Shown: positions 18,796 through 27,590, counted from the stretch's first letter. The stretch is 64,000 nucleotides of DNA from Candidatus Sulfopaludibacter sp. SbA3 (GCA_945893365.1 CAMDED010000007.1:32345-96344); one strand, 5' to 3'. Program-made: numbers and translations. Notes: a model not told the origin generated them from the sequence alone.

Positions 18796-19644
18796 TTACT
18801 CCCCGGGAATGCGCCACATCTCGCCGCACTCGAAGATCTTGAACTTCTGTTCCGGTCTGTGGCCGAGCATGTGGGCGATAAACCGGTTCACGTCCGTGTC
18901 CGCGGCTGGCGCGGTCTCGAAGGCGGTGTGGGCCGTATCGCAGGTAGCGGTGTCGCTGGCAAAGGTTCCGTAGTGCATGGGAACAAGCCACCGCGCCCCG
19001 ATATCCTTCGCGAGTTCGGCCGCTTCGGCAATTTCGAAATTGCCGGGCCGGCCGCTGATGGGCAGCAGCGCGACGGTCACATTGAACGGCCGAAGCCTCC
19101 CCACCAGATCGGGATAAGGGACGCAATCGCCGGAGTGGTAAATCGTGCAGTCTCCAAAGCGGATAAGGTACCCAAGATAAGGATAGCCGCCGGATGGCGT
19201 CCAGTCGAGTTGGCCGTGCGCCGACGGCACGGCATAGATGCGGTCGTCCAGATACTCAACGCGCAGACCGTTATCGGTTGTGACCATGCGGCCGTAAGGA
19301 ATTCCAATGCTGTTCGCGTACTCAGCCGCGGATTTCGGGAGCACGAGTTTGGCGCGCTTCGATCCCGCGAGGATTCCAACGACCGTGGGGCCGTCAAGAT
19401 GCTCCGGATCGTTATGTGTGGCGAGGACCAGTCCCGCGTGCTGAATCTCAAGCGGCGCGAGCGGCGGTGCGATCAGCCTCTTCGGAGTATTGGAAAGGAA
19501 GGGGTCCACGTAGATTACGGCTTTTCGAAACTTCAACACGAAACCGGCGTGGCCGAGCCACCAGAGCGCCGGAGCCGGGCACTCCGCGCTTTCAATCTCC
19601 TTACATAGCTCGGCTCCGCGATTCGCGGGCTGTGACGGATACAT
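18796..19644 (-). CDS. UlaG-like metallo-beta-lactamase-fold hydrolase, variant metal motif
   Basis: A 282-residue soluble hydrolase of the UlaG (L-ascorbate-6-phosphate lactonase) branch of the MBL fold. Recognised landmarks are ALWWLGHAGFVLK, DPFLSNTP, YHSGDCVPYPDL and LVPMHYGTF. The usual HxHxDH metal motif reads H-N-D-P-E-H (LATHNDPEHLDG), changing the second His to Asp and the Asp to Glu. The later ligands (His before SGD, and His in MHYG) remain. The first codons overlap the end of the diguanylate cyclase gene by 44 bases, so translation is probably coupled. The substrate is unknown. Confidence 0.82.
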   Translation of the reverse strand: MYPSQPANRGAELCKEIESAECPAPALWWLGHAGFVLKFRKAVIYVDPFLSNTPKRLIAPPLAPLEIQHAGLVLATHNDPEHLDGPTVVGILAGSKRAKLVLPKSAAEYANSIGIPYGRMVTTDNGLRVEYLDDRIYAVPSAHGQLDWTPSGGYPYLGYLIRFGDCTIYHSGDCVPYPDLVGRLRPFNVTVALLPISGRPGNFEIAEAAELAKDIGARWLVPMHYGTFASDTATCDTAHTAFETAPAADTDVNRFIAHMLGHRPEQKFKIFECGEMWRIPGE

Positions 19645-20245
19645 GCGGCTCCGTGTATTGTACCCCGGTGCGTTTGCGGTCGCGCTTCATGCCGTACATC
19701 CGGTCGTCCGCCTCCGCTACCAAGTCGTACAGCCGGCCCCCGTGTCCTTCCGCAACGCCCCAACTCACCCGCATGGGCAGCGGACTGAAGCCCCTGAGGT
19801 GAAACTCGGAGAGCCGGGCCTCAATCCGGAGAAGCCTGGTCATGGCGGTCTCTTCCGTTTCGTTCTGGAAAATCAACACGAACTCGTCGCCCCCCCAGCG
19901 AAAAGCCAGGTCGCCTCCGCGCACGGACGCCCGGATCAGGCGGCCGACCTCCCGCAAGACTTCGTCTCCGGCCAAATGCCCTAACTCGTCGTTGACTCGC
20001 TTGAAGTCGTCCATGTCGAGCACCGCCACCACCCCGGAAATCAGCGTCCCTCCCGGAAGCGTCCCGGCTGCCGTGGTTCGATTCTGGAGACCGGTAAGCG
20101 GATCGGTTCGGTAGGTTCGCTCAAGCTCAGTCTGGTTGTACGACAAATCGCGGTTGCGGTTTCGCAGAAGCGCATTCTGCACGTAGAGAGACACGCAGAC
20201 GGCAAATAACAAACCGGAGAGCCAGTAAGTGAAGGTTAGGTCCAT
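19601..20245 (-). CDS. Membrane-anchored diguanylate cyclase (GGDEF)
   Basis: A 214-residue protein. An N-terminal membrane helix (LTFTYWLSGLLFAVCVSLYV) and a short linker precede a GGDEF domain starting near TDPLTGLQNR. The active site is RWGGDEF and the product-inhibition I-site RGGD lies five residues before it. It converts two GTP to c-di-GMP. There is no sensor domain beyond the helix. The ATG at 20245 is preferred over one 16 codons upstream because a TACAAT box ends ten bases before it, which would make the mRNA nearly leaderless. The UlaG-like gene downstream overlaps it. Confidence 0.9.
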   Translation of the reverse strand: MDLTFTYWLSGLLFAVCVSLYVQNALLRNRNRDLSYNQTELERTYRTDPLTGLQNRTTAAGTLPGGTLISGVVAVLDMDDFKRVNDELGHLAGDEVLREVGRLIRASVRGGDLAFRWGGDEFVLIFQNETEETAMTRLLRIEARLSEFHLRGFSPLPMRVSWGVAEGHGGRLYDLVAEADDRMYGMKRDRKRTGVQYTEPHVSVTARESRSRAM

Positions 20246-20255
20246 TTCAATTACG

Positions 20256-20261
20256 ATTGTA
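20256..20261 (-). promoter_or_regulatory. -10-like box TACAAT before GGDEF gene
   Basis: TACAAT on the minus strand lies ten bases before the ATG at 20245. No Shine-Dalgarno sequence is seen in between, so a leaderless or nearly leaderless transcript is predicted. Confidence 0.45.
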
Positions 20262-20849
20262 TCGGCGGGTTGGCGATCCACGGAATAGAACAAAGGTCCC
20301 GATCCGCAGGTACGGGAGAAATAGGTGGATGGAGGACCAAGGGCTTAAGTACGTAGCTGCGCAGCCGGGAACGTGGCCCTTCGGCTTAATATGGACGATA
20401 CCGCCGTACTTGGTAACTCAGACTTCCGTAGAGCCGGTATTAACAAGTAAGTCGTTGATTCTCACCATCGACCTGACCGAATGCGAGAAGAGCCGCTCCG
20501 AGGCCACGTCGACTCGAAGCTCAGGGCGGAAGTTACGGGTCCGCGGAGTGCACAGGTTGGAGATCATCGATACCAGCGGCGAATCGACCATTCTGAATAA
20601 CGGTCAAGCGCCCTCGCTTCGGTGGCGGCCGGCGAAAACGAAGTTATCGGGGAACGGCGGTTGGCCAAGTAGTCCCGCGCGGAGTCGGATTCACCTCACG
20701 AGAATCACTTGGCCGTGTAACGGTCTGCGCGAACTAGTGCCAAGCGCGCTCTTCCTGAATCCCGGTTGAAAAGGGGCGATTCACACGTCCCGCCGACTGG
20801 GCTTGCTGTAACGGCAGATGGCGTGCTGCCGGCCTGCTCCGCCCGGCGG
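20262..20849. other. Gene-poor stretch with no supported gene
   Basis: About 590 bp between the divergent diguanylate cyclase and aminotransferase genes. A plus-strand frame to about 20769 is open but has an irregular amino-acid composition (many Ser, Arg, Thr and Trp), no start signal and no recognisable motif. The base composition is less GC-rich than the flanks. It may be decayed coding DNA. Confidence 0.4.
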
Positions 20850-20855
20850 TACAAT
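20850..20855 (+). promoter_or_regulatory. -10-like box TACAAT before class III aminotransferase
   Basis: TACAAT ends seven bases before the ATG at 20863, and no ribosome binding site fits in the gap. Predicted leaderless start. Confidence 0.5.
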
Positions 20856-20862
20856 AACGCCC

Positions 20863-22212
20863 ATGGAACAAACGGCGATCACCTCAAGCAGGGAACTCGA
20901 TCTGGAGCACCTCTGGCACGGCAACCTTCAGCACCATGGCCTCGACCGGCGGCCGCCGCTTGAGGTTACAGGCGCGCACGGATGTTGGATTTGGGACGCG
21001 GATGGCCGCCGCTACCTCGACGGCATGGCTGGCCTGTGGTGCGTCAATGTAGGCTACGGCAGACAGAAAATCGTCGACGCGGTGGCGGCGCAGATGACGC
21101 AAATGCCGTACTATCCCCTGACGCAATCTCACGGTCCGGGCGCGCGTTTAGCGGCGCGTCTGGCGGGGCTGCTGCCCGGCGAACTGAACCGCGTCTACTT
21201 TTTGAACAGCGGGTCGGAGGCGGTCGAGACGGCGCTCAAGATCGCCCGCCAAGCCAGCCGCCGCCTGCACCCCGGAGAGAACCGGTTCAAGATCATTTCG
21301 CGCTATCGGGCCTATCACGGGTTTACCATGGGCGCGATGTCGGCTACCGGTCAGGCCTTTCGCAAGCGCGACTTCGAGCCGCTCGTGCCCGGCTTCTTTC
21401 ACGTCGTGCCGCCCGACCCTTATCATTGCGATTTCTGCGCGAAGGAACCCGGCTGCACACTGACCTGCGCCGACGAGTTCGACCGGGTGATCCGCATGGA
21501 AGGACCCGATACCGTTGCGGCGATCATCATGGAACCCGTCATCGGCGGAGGCGGCGTGCTGCCCGCGCCCGAAGGCTACATTCGGCGCGTCCGCGAAATC
21601 TGCGACCGCTACGGCGTGCTGCTGATTCTGGACGAAGTGATTACGGGTTTTGGGAGAACGGGAAAATTATTCGGATTCGAGCATTCCGGCGTCACGCCCG
21701 ATATCGCCACGTTTGCCAAGGGATTGACGTCGGCGTATCTGCCCTTGGCCGCGACAGTCGCCACAGGCCGGGTCTTCCAGGCGTTCTCGAGCGCGGAGGA
21801 CGACACCGCGAAGTTCACTCAAGTTACCACCTTTGGTGGGCATCCGTGCTCCTGCGCCGCCGGGCTCGCGAACCTGGACATCCTCACGGAGGAACGGCTC
21901 TGGGAGAACTCCGCTCAGGTTGGCGCTTACTTGAAAAACAGGTTGATCGAGCTAGGCGCGCCGTCGATCGGCGAAGTCCGAGGGATGGGCCTCCTCATCG
22001 GCATCGAGATGGTGGAGGCGGGTACCCGGACGCCCATGCGGGAGTCGCGCGTGATTTCGATTCAACGCGCGATTCGCGACCGCGGCGTGATCGTGGGGAG
22101 GAATAACGACACCGCGCCCGGCCTCTGCAATACGCTCACGATCTCGCCGCCGCTGACGCTCACGGAGGGCGAGGCGGATATCATCGTCGAAGCGATTTCC
22201 GCTTCGTTATGA
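20863..22212 (+). CDS. Class III omega-aminotransferase (taurine/beta-alanine-pyruvate type)
   Basis: A 449-residue cytoplasmic PLP enzyme. Landmarks: WDADGRRYLDGMAGLWCVNVGYG, NSGSEAVETALKIAR, YHGFTMGAMSATG, ILDEVITGFGRTGKLFGFEH, PDIATFAKGLTSAYLPL (PLP lysine) and TTFGGHPCSCAAGLANL. This set matches the taurine-pyruvate and beta-alanine-pyruvate aminotransferases, which use pyruvate as acceptor. The amino donor cannot be assigned from sequence. The insertion YHCDFCAKEPGCTLTCADEF contains four Cys, which could bind a metal and is not constant in the family. It appears to be transcribed alone, convergent with the next operon. Confidence 0.9.
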   Translation: MEQTAITSSRELDLEHLWHGNLQHHGLDRRPPLEVTGAHGCWIWDADGRRYLDGMAGLWCVNVGYGRQKIVDAVAAQMTQMPYYPLTQSHGPGARLAARLAGLLPGELNRVYFLNSGSEAVETALKIARQASRRLHPGENRFKIISRYRAYHGFTMGAMSATGQAFRKRDFEPLVPGFFHVVPPDPYHCDFCAKEPGCTLTCADEFDRVIRMEGPDTVAAIIMEPVIGGGGVLPAPEGYIRRVREICDRYGVLLILDEVITGFGRTGKLFGFEHSGVTPDIATFAKGLTSAYLPLAATVATGRVFQAFSSAEDDTAKFTQVTTFGGHPCSCAAGLANLDILTEERLWENSAQVGAYLKNRLIELGAPSIGEVRGMGLLIGIEMVEAGTRTPMRESRVISIQRAIRDRGVIVGRNNDTAPGLCNTLTISPPLTLTEGEADIIVEAISASL

Positions 22213-22245
22213 CCGGATCGAAGGGGTGACGTCTTCGAGGCGTGG

Positions 22246-22611
22246 TCACTCAATTTCCACGAGTGTCGTGCGGTAGGGCTTCGTTCCCAGATTGATCAAC
22301 TGCGGGGCGTCCTCGCCCTTGTCGTGCCAGATGACGTCGCCGGACTTCCGCTCGCGAATCGTCTTCTCGCCCGTGGCTGAGTCCTTCCTCTCGTAGCGGC
22401 AATCGTCCATGAACACAATCACCTGGTCCGTTCGCCGGATATGCCGTTCCCGCGGCACGCCGGGCGCGTAGACCATCTCGGAAACTCTTACGCGTTTGTT
22501 CTGCAGTTTCACCGTAGGCGCGGAAGGCGTTTGCGCCAGGCCGAGCCCCCACATCGCCGCCACCGTAAGCGCCGAGCTGATGGCCGCCGTAAGAACGATC
22601 GTCTTTCTCAT
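22246..22611 (-). CDS. Small secreted cupin-like protein
   Basis: A 121-residue protein with a signal peptide (residues 1-27, ending GLAQT). The body has cupin-like strands: VKLQNKRVRVSEMVYAPGV, the middle QVIVFMDDCRY, then GDVIWHDKGEDAPQLINLG and a closing TTLVEIE. This resembles the periplasmic cupin-type proteins with a G-D-V-x-W-x-x-x-G motif, though only one of the usual His ligands is obvious. It overlaps the MFS gene (ATGA) and is the last gene of the sugar-type operon. Function unknown. Confidence 0.6.
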   Translation of the reverse strand: MRKTIVLTAAISSALTVAAMWGLGLAQTPSAPTVKLQNKRVRVSEMVYAPGVPRERHIRRTDQVIVFMDDCRYERKDSATGEKTIRERKSGDVIWHDKGEDAPQLINLGTKPYRTTLVEIE

Positions 22612-23867
22612 GCCGGTAACTCCTTCGGAGCGTATTTCTCGCGCACCAGCAACAGGTATGCCGCGATTCCAATAAACAGGAACACCCAGATGGCCTGCAT
22701 GGGCGCTTCATAGCTGCCGGTTTTTTCAATCAGCCAGCCCGTGAGAATCGGCGCCACAATGCCGGGCAGGTTCGCGGCGCAATTCTGAATTCCGACGATC
22801 CGTCCAATCGCTCCGCCGGGGATCAGCGTCTGGGTCAACGCCCAATAGTTCGCCGTCGCCAAACCAAGCCCGGTGAGCGAAAACACGGCAAAGAATAGCG
22901 CCACGGGAACCGAATCGGAGAGCGCGCCAAACACCTCGGTCGAAGCCATCACGAAGCCCGCGATCGTGAACGCCTTGCGCACGGTCACGGGGTTCGCGCC
23001 GCGCGAGATGATGCGGTCGGCAGCCCAGCCCGCGACCGCCGCCATGGTCGCCATGCCGCCGAAGCTGAAGAACGTGTAGAGGCCCATCGAGTTCAGCGAC
23101 AATCCGCGGCGTTCCACGAAGTATGCGGGCATCCACGTCATGCAGAAGTAGACGAAATACATGTAGGAGAACGTGCCGATGATCGTCCCCCAGATTACGG
23201 GGCTCGCCATCAGCCGGCCAAACGGAACGGAGACCGCGTTCGGTTTCTTCTCCGCGCGCTCGCGCTGCCGGTCGTCGTTGCCCACGAGCGTAGTCCAGGG
23301 AATCAGCCAGAGCAGGCACCCCAGCCCGAGCACGAGAAACATGATCCGCCAATCGTACTTCGCGATCAGCCACGCGGCTATGGGCGCTCCGATAGCCGGG
23401 CCGATCTTGGTGCCGGTCATGTACAGGCCGACGGCAAATCCGCGTTCCTTCTCGGCGAAATGGAATCGGATCCAGCGCATGCTCGCCGGCGTTACGACGG
23501 ACTCGCCTACGCCCAACAGGAACCGCAGCGCGAACAACTGCGAGAACGAGTTCGCCATCGCCGTCCCCGCGGACACCAGGCTCCAGAACAGGAAGCCGAT
23601 CGTGTAGGGCGTCTTGACGCCGTAGCGGTCGACCAGCCATCCCGCCGGAATCTGAAGAAATGCGTACGACCAAAAGAACGCGGAATTCAGCGCTCCGCGG
23701 TCGCGGTCCGTCAGGTTGAAGAACTGCTTGAACTCCGGCACCGCGAGTGCGACGGAAATATTGGACCGGTCCACGTACGCGATGATGACGCCGAGACTAA
23801 GCAAAGCGACGATCCACCAGCGGCCCTTTTTGGAAACGGTTTCCGCGGCGGCAGCGAGCGTGCTCAT
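22608..23867 (-). CDS. MFS transporter, anion:cation symporter (ACS) family
   Basis: A 419-residue inner-membrane transporter with 12 predicted helices. YVDRSNISVALAVPEF in helix 1 and GWLVDRYGVKTPYTIG (motif A) after helix 2 are typical of the ACS family, which includes hexuronate and galactonate permeases. RFLLGVGESVVTPASMRWI is the family motif in helix 4. It overlaps the DUF1080 gene upstream and the small secreted protein downstream by four bases each, so all are one transcript. Given the DUF1080 and Gfo/Idh neighbours, sugar acids or keto-sugars are likely substrates; this is inference. Confidence 0.92.
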   Translation of the reverse strand: MSTLAAAAETVSKKGRWWIVALLSLGVIIAYVDRSNISVALAVPEFKQFFNLTDRDRGALNSAFFWSYAFLQIPAGWLVDRYGVKTPYTIGFLFWSLVSAGTAMANSFSQLFALRFLLGVGESVVTPASMRWIRFHFAEKERGFAVGLYMTGTKIGPAIGAPIAAWLIAKYDWRIMFLVLGLGCLLWLIPWTTLVGNDDRQRERAEKKPNAVSVPFGRLMASPVIWGTIIGTFSYMYFVYFCMTWMPAYFVERRGLSLNSMGLYTFFSFGGMATMAAVAGWAADRIISRGANPVTVRKAFTIAGFVMASTEVFGALSDSVPVALFFAVFSLTGLGLATANYWALTQTLIPGGAIGRIVGIQNCAANLPGIVAPILTGWLIEKTGSYEAPMQAIWVFLFIGIAAYLLLVREKYAPKELPA

Positions 23868-25009
23868 GCGGATTTCACCTGGACCTGCTTGTACTCGATC
23901 CAGCGCCCCGCCTGATGCGCTTGCAGCATGATGCGCCCCGGCTCCAGGTCTTCCAAATCGTTGTACTCAACCACGTTCTCGCCGTTGATCCGCACCAGAC
24001 AGTACCTGCCTTTCACTACGAGCTGCATCAGGAACCACTTCTCCGGCTCGATTTTCGGATAGATGGCGCGTTTGATTCCGTATAACGATCCCGTCGGATA
24101 GACGGCGCCCTCGACATCGTGCACCTGGATCTCGTAGTGCCGTCCCTGATTTCCAGCGCCGTCGGCGCGAAACAGGATGCCGCCGTTCGCCCACTTGCTC
24201 GAGCGCAGGTAGACGTGAAACTCGAAATCGCGATACCGCTCGCGCGTCGCCAAATGGCCCAAGCCGTCGGCGCGCAGCACCGCCCCCAGCGGTTCCCACT
24301 TTGCCTTGCCTTCCACGACTTCCCATTGGGCCAGATCGGCGGGCTTCTCATAAAGCATCTGCCATTTTTCCTTCGAGGGCAGCTCCTTGATCCGGAGGTT
24401 GCGGAAGCGAATCGGATACGACAGCGATTCAAGCCCGATGTATCCGCGCCGCAGCCTGTATTTCAGGTCCGGAACCGACTCGACGTCGAGATCCTGAACC
24501 AATTCATCGTTGATCCAGACGCGCAGCCGCGGCCATTCCATCGCGGTGCGCATCGAGTTCCACTCACCCTTGTTGCGCACGTTGACCTTGAGAGGGGCGG
24601 CCAGCGGGAACACGGCGCCGATCGATTCCCCAAGCATCTTGTGATCCTGCTTGTGAAAAATGTTGATCTTCATGCCCGTCTCGGCGTTGCGGCCGTGCTC
24701 GGGCGCGTGCAGGAAGATGCCGGAATTCATCCAGCCTTTGATGTAGAATTCGCAGCGAAAATCGAAATTCTCGTACTGCTTCTCCGAGCGGAGCCAGGTT
24801 GGGAAGTTCGACCCCTCGTGGACCACGATCGCGCCGTCATTGACGTAGAAGGCGGACTGCGGCCCTTCGCGGATGCTCCATCCCTTCAGAGAAACGCCAT
24901 CGAAGAGAGCGGTGTAGCCGTCGCTCTCGCCGCCGTTCTCAATTCCCTGCGCGGCGGCCGCCGGAACGAAGGCGAGAGGGACGGCCGACAGCAGGTCGCG
25001 GCGCTTCAC
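23864..25009 (-). CDS. Exported protein with two DUF1080 (keto-glycoside hydrolase-like) domains
   Basis: A 381-residue protein with a signal peptide (KRRDLLSAVPLAFVPAAAAQG, Tat-like). Two concanavalin-like DUF1080 domains follow: residues about 30-205 (YTALFDGVSLKGWSIREG, FRCEFYIKGWMNSGIFLH, RFRNLRIKEL) and about 208-378 (FEFHVYLRSSKWANGGILFR, GRIMLQAHQAGRWIEYKQVQV). Some members hydrolyse 3-keto-disaccharides. The GTG start at 25009 overlaps the upstream stop (GTGA), the usual coupling in this window. Its neighbour, a Gfo/Idh dehydrogenase with a Tat-like signal, could make the 3-keto substrate. Confidence 0.88.
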   Translation of the reverse strand: MKRRDLLSAVPLAFVPAAAAQGIENGGESDGYTALFDGVSLKGWSIREGPQSAFYVNDGAIVVHEGSNFPTWLRSEKQYENFDFRCEFYIKGWMNSGIFLHAPEHGRNAETGMKINIFHKQDHKMLGESIGAVFPLAAPLKVNVRNKGEWNSMRTAMEWPRLRVWINDELVQDLDVESVPDLKYRLRRGYIGLESLSYPIRFRNLRIKELPSKEKWQMLYEKPADLAQWEVVEGKAKWEPLGAVLRADGLGHLATRERYRDFEFHVYLRSSKWANGGILFRADGAGNQGRHYEIQVHDVEGAVYPTGSLYGIKRAIYPKIEPEKWFLMQLVVKGRYCLVRINGENVVEYNDLEDLEPGRIMLQAHQAGRWIEYKQVQVKSA

Positions 25010-26310
25010 ACTTTTTGCGGGACCACAAAGGGCTCCCGGTACTTCCGCGTGAACATCCGGTTGGCTTCGTCGTCGCCGGTGCACTTGAGCGTATTCGGAT
25101 CGAAATTCAGTGTACGTCCCAGCCGGTAGGAGATGTTTGCCAGGTGCACGAGCTGGGTCGACAGATACCCCTCTTCGATGTCCGCATTGAGGTCGGATTG
25201 CTTCCGGCTGCGCACCGCCGTAATGAAATTTTCCCAGTTGCTGCCGCCCTCGGACCGCGCGGGGCCCGGCTCCTGCTCCCTGCCCAGATACGTTTTGTAC
25301 GTAGCGTACCCGTCGATGGCCATGTAGCCCTTCGATCCGAAGAACGTGTTACCGACCGTGTTCGAGTCCTTCTTCTTTCCGCCCTCGCCGATGCCGGCCT
25401 CGTGATTGCTCATCCAGTGCCGGACTTCGAACACGAGCAGGCGTTTCCTGCCGCCCTCGTTGAACTCGAAGGTCGAGACCTGCGTATTCGGCGTTTGCTG
25501 GTCGTCGTCGAACATGAAGTGTCCGCCCATGGAGCTGATCTTCGTTGGGAGCTTCACGCCCAGGCCCCACCGCGCGATGTCCATTTCATGAATGCCCTGA
25601 TTGCCGATGTCGCCGTTGCCGTAGTCCCAATTCCAGTGCCAGTTGTAGTGAAACCGATTCTTCGAGAAAGCGCGCGCGGGCGCGGGTCCGAGCCACAGAT
25701 CGTAGTGAACGCCCGGAGGCGCGGCGGAATCGGGAGTGCGCCCGATGGTGTCGCGCCACTTGAAGCAGAGGCCGCGCGCCATGTAGACATCGCCGATCGC
25801 GCCTTCGTTCAGCTTCGCGGCCGCTTCGCGGAGGGCGACCGTCGAACGGCTGTTGGTTCCGTGCTGCACGATGCGGTCGTATTTGCGCGCCGCGGCCACA
25901 AGCTGGCGCGCCTCGAAGATATTGTGCGAGCACGGTTTCTCGACGTAAACGTCTTTTCCGGCCTGGCAGGACCAGATGCCCATCAGCGCGTGCCAGTGGT
26001 TCGGCGTTGCAATCGAAATGGCGTCGATCGACTTGTCTTCGAGCAGTTTCCGGATGTCGGTGAAGCGCGCGGGTTTCTTCTTGCCGGACTTCTCGACCTG
26101 GCCGATGCGCTCGTCGAGCACGGATTCGTCGACATCGCAGATCGCCGCGATTTCGACGTTCTGCATCGCGGAGTACGCTTTGATGTGAGAATTGCCTTGC
26201 CCGCGCACGCCCACGCAGGCGACGCGAACCGTGTCGTTGGCGCTCGCCCGCGCGGAAACCGTCCCGCCCGCGGCCGCCGCCGTGGTCATCAGAAAATGTC
26301 TGCGATCCAT
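25006..26310 (-). CDS. Gfo/Idh/MocA oxidoreductase, Tat-type signal
   Basis: A 434-residue NAD(P)-dependent dehydrogenase. MDRRHFLMTTAAAAGGTVSA is a Tat-like signal. The Rossmann start is VACVGVRGQGN, the EKP motif reads VYVEKPCSHN, and the middle has the characteristic HWNWDYGNGDIGNQGIHEMD seen in secreted family members. Substrates are usually sugars or inositols oxidised at C3 or a similar hydroxyl. AGGAG lies seven bases before the ATG, and a TACAAT box at 26334-26339 is 23 bases upstream, so this mRNA has a normal leader, unlike several others here. First gene of the operon with DUF1080, MFS and the small cupin-like protein. Confidence 0.92.
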   Translation of the reverse strand: MDRRHFLMTTAAAAGGTVSARASANDTVRVACVGVRGQGNSHIKAYSAMQNVEIAAICDVDESVLDERIGQVEKSGKKKPARFTDIRKLLEDKSIDAISIATPNHWHALMGIWSCQAGKDVYVEKPCSHNIFEARQLVAAARKYDRIVQHGTNSRSTVALREAAAKLNEGAIGDVYMARGLCFKWRDTIGRTPDSAAPPGVHYDLWLGPAPARAFSKNRFHYNWHWNWDYGNGDIGNQGIHEMDIARWGLGVKLPTKISSMGGHFMFDDDQQTPNTQVSTFEFNEGGRKRLLVFEVRHWMSNHEAGIGEGGKKKDSNTVGNTFFGSKGYMAIDGYATYKTYLGREQEPGPARSEGGSNWENFITAVRSRKQSDLNADIEEGYLSTQLVHLANISYRLGRTLNFDPNTLKCTGDDEANRMFTRKYREPFVVPQKV

Positions 26311-26333
26311 GGTGAAGCTCCTATGCAGGAATG

Positions 26334-26339
26334 ATTGTA
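26334..26339 (-). promoter_or_regulatory. -10-like box TACAAT, operon promoter with normal leader
   Basis: TACAAT on the minus strand, 23 bases upstream of the ATG at 26310; AGGAG lies between them. Serves as a contrast to the boxes that sit only six to ten bases from the start codon. Confidence 0.45.
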
Positions 26340-26513
26340 CGCCGGGGAGGAGGTCAAGTTCAATGTGGGACCGGCCTCCAGGCCCAGAGGCGTCAAGATA
26401 AGCCGTCGCATCGCTTTCGATCAAAGTGCATTCCTCTCAGCGTGGCTTGTGTCAAGCTATGCACCTAAAACAGAAACGCTTCCTTTTCGTTTATCTTGAT
26501 TAAGAATATTCGC

Positions 26514-26765
26514 ATGAACGCCCCGAAGGATGATCTCGAAGCGGTCCGCGCGATTGTTGAAGCTATCAAGGATTTCAAGTCGGACGAGCAGCAAAGCATC
26601 TTCCGATGGGCCGCTCGAAAAGCTGGGCTTGCCACAACCATTCGCTTCCTCTATTCACGCACAACCGCCACCATCTGGAACATCTCCGGGAGTAACCGCT
26701 CCCGTCACACTGCTGGCGCCACAACCTCCCACCGCGACAAGAGACATCAAACCTTTCACCGCCGA
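26514..26765 (+). pseudogene. Remnant of a conserved hypothetical gene, frameshifted and 3'-truncated
   Basis: The first frame reads MNAPKDDLEAVRAIVEAIKD and on to FRWAARK. Around 26620 the similarity moves to another frame, KLGLPQPFASSIHAQPPPSG, and on to TATRDIKPFTAEKDPKN. The layout (short helical N-terminus, Pro-rich linker, then D-I-K-x-F-x-x-x-K-x-P-K) resembles a family of hypothetical proteins common in Acidobacteriota. The rest of that protein is missing: from about 26765 on the sequence belongs to an inverted peptidase remnant. Family recognition is from memory and moderate. Confidence 0.5.
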
Positions 26766-27590
26766 GAAAGACCCGAAGAACCCGGAACCACTGCTCGCCC
26801 TGTTCGAGCGGAACGCGGAAGTCGTCGTCGGGATGGAGCACGAGCGTAGGCGTTTCACATTCTTCGCATGCTTGAGCGGCGACGTATTCCAGTAATTGTC
26901 GATCGCCTGAAAAAAGATCGCCGTCGAAATCCTTGCTGTGCCCGTAGGGCGAAGACAATCCAATTCGTCATAAAGCCGCCATAGCTTCCGCCGGTCACAC
27001 CGAGACGGCTTTGGTCGATCCAAGCGTGCTTCTTCGTCACCACGTCCACGCCGCTCATGATGTCCGTATAGGCCTTCCCGCCCAGTTGTTCACCACGCCG
27101 CGCGCAAACTTCTCGCCGTATCCGGTCGAGCCGCGCGGATTTGTGAAGAACACCGGCAGGCAAGGCGCGTGCCGTCGGGCGACCAGACGAAGCTCGTCAC
27201 TCCGTTCTTCAGAATTCGTCCGTTTGCTCGTTTCGCCGCCGTTCATGGGGAGCAGGTACACCCGATTCAGGGAACCCGCGCCGCGCGCGGAGCGAAATGC
27301 GCGACTGCGTCCATCGGGACTCCAGCTGGGATCGCGGGTGGCCTGCGCGCTCGTCGTGAATTCCCAAGGCTCGGGGCTGCCATCGGCCGTCGCCATCCGG
27401 ATGGAGGAGTGACGGCGGTTCCGCTTCTCTTCGATCGCCGTCACTACGTAGGCGGCGAATTTTCCATCCGGAGAAATGCGCGCATCGGAGACGGTTCTCG
27501 AAGCGAAAATAATCCTCAGCCGTCATTGCGCGCGTCTCGGCGTTGCGCGCCCGCGGTCAACAGGCAGGCAAGCAGTATTCGTTGTATCAT
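26766..27590 (-). pseudogene. Degenerate S9-family prolyl oligopeptidase gene
   Basis: The minus strand begins with an ATG at 27590 and a signal-like start MIQRILLACLLTAGAQ. Pieces of an S9 peptidase then appear in different frames: AYVVTAIEEKRNRRHSS, ATRDPSWSPDGRS and NRVYLLPMNGGE from the propeller; VFFTNPRGSTGYGEKFARG, VVNNWAGR and DVVTKKHAWIDQSRLG from the hydrolase; the nucleophile elbow GVTGGSYGGFMTNW; and TPTLVLHPDDDFRVPLEQGE with the catalytic Asp. Much of the propeller and parts of the catalytic domain are deleted. Its ATG overlaps the stop of the aminotransferase gene (ATGA), so it was once part of that operon. Confidence 0.8.

Noticed and set aside
20257..20769. Plus-strand frame of 170 codons in the gap before the class III aminotransferase
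   Set aside because: Irregular composition, no start signal and no motif; treated as gene-poor.
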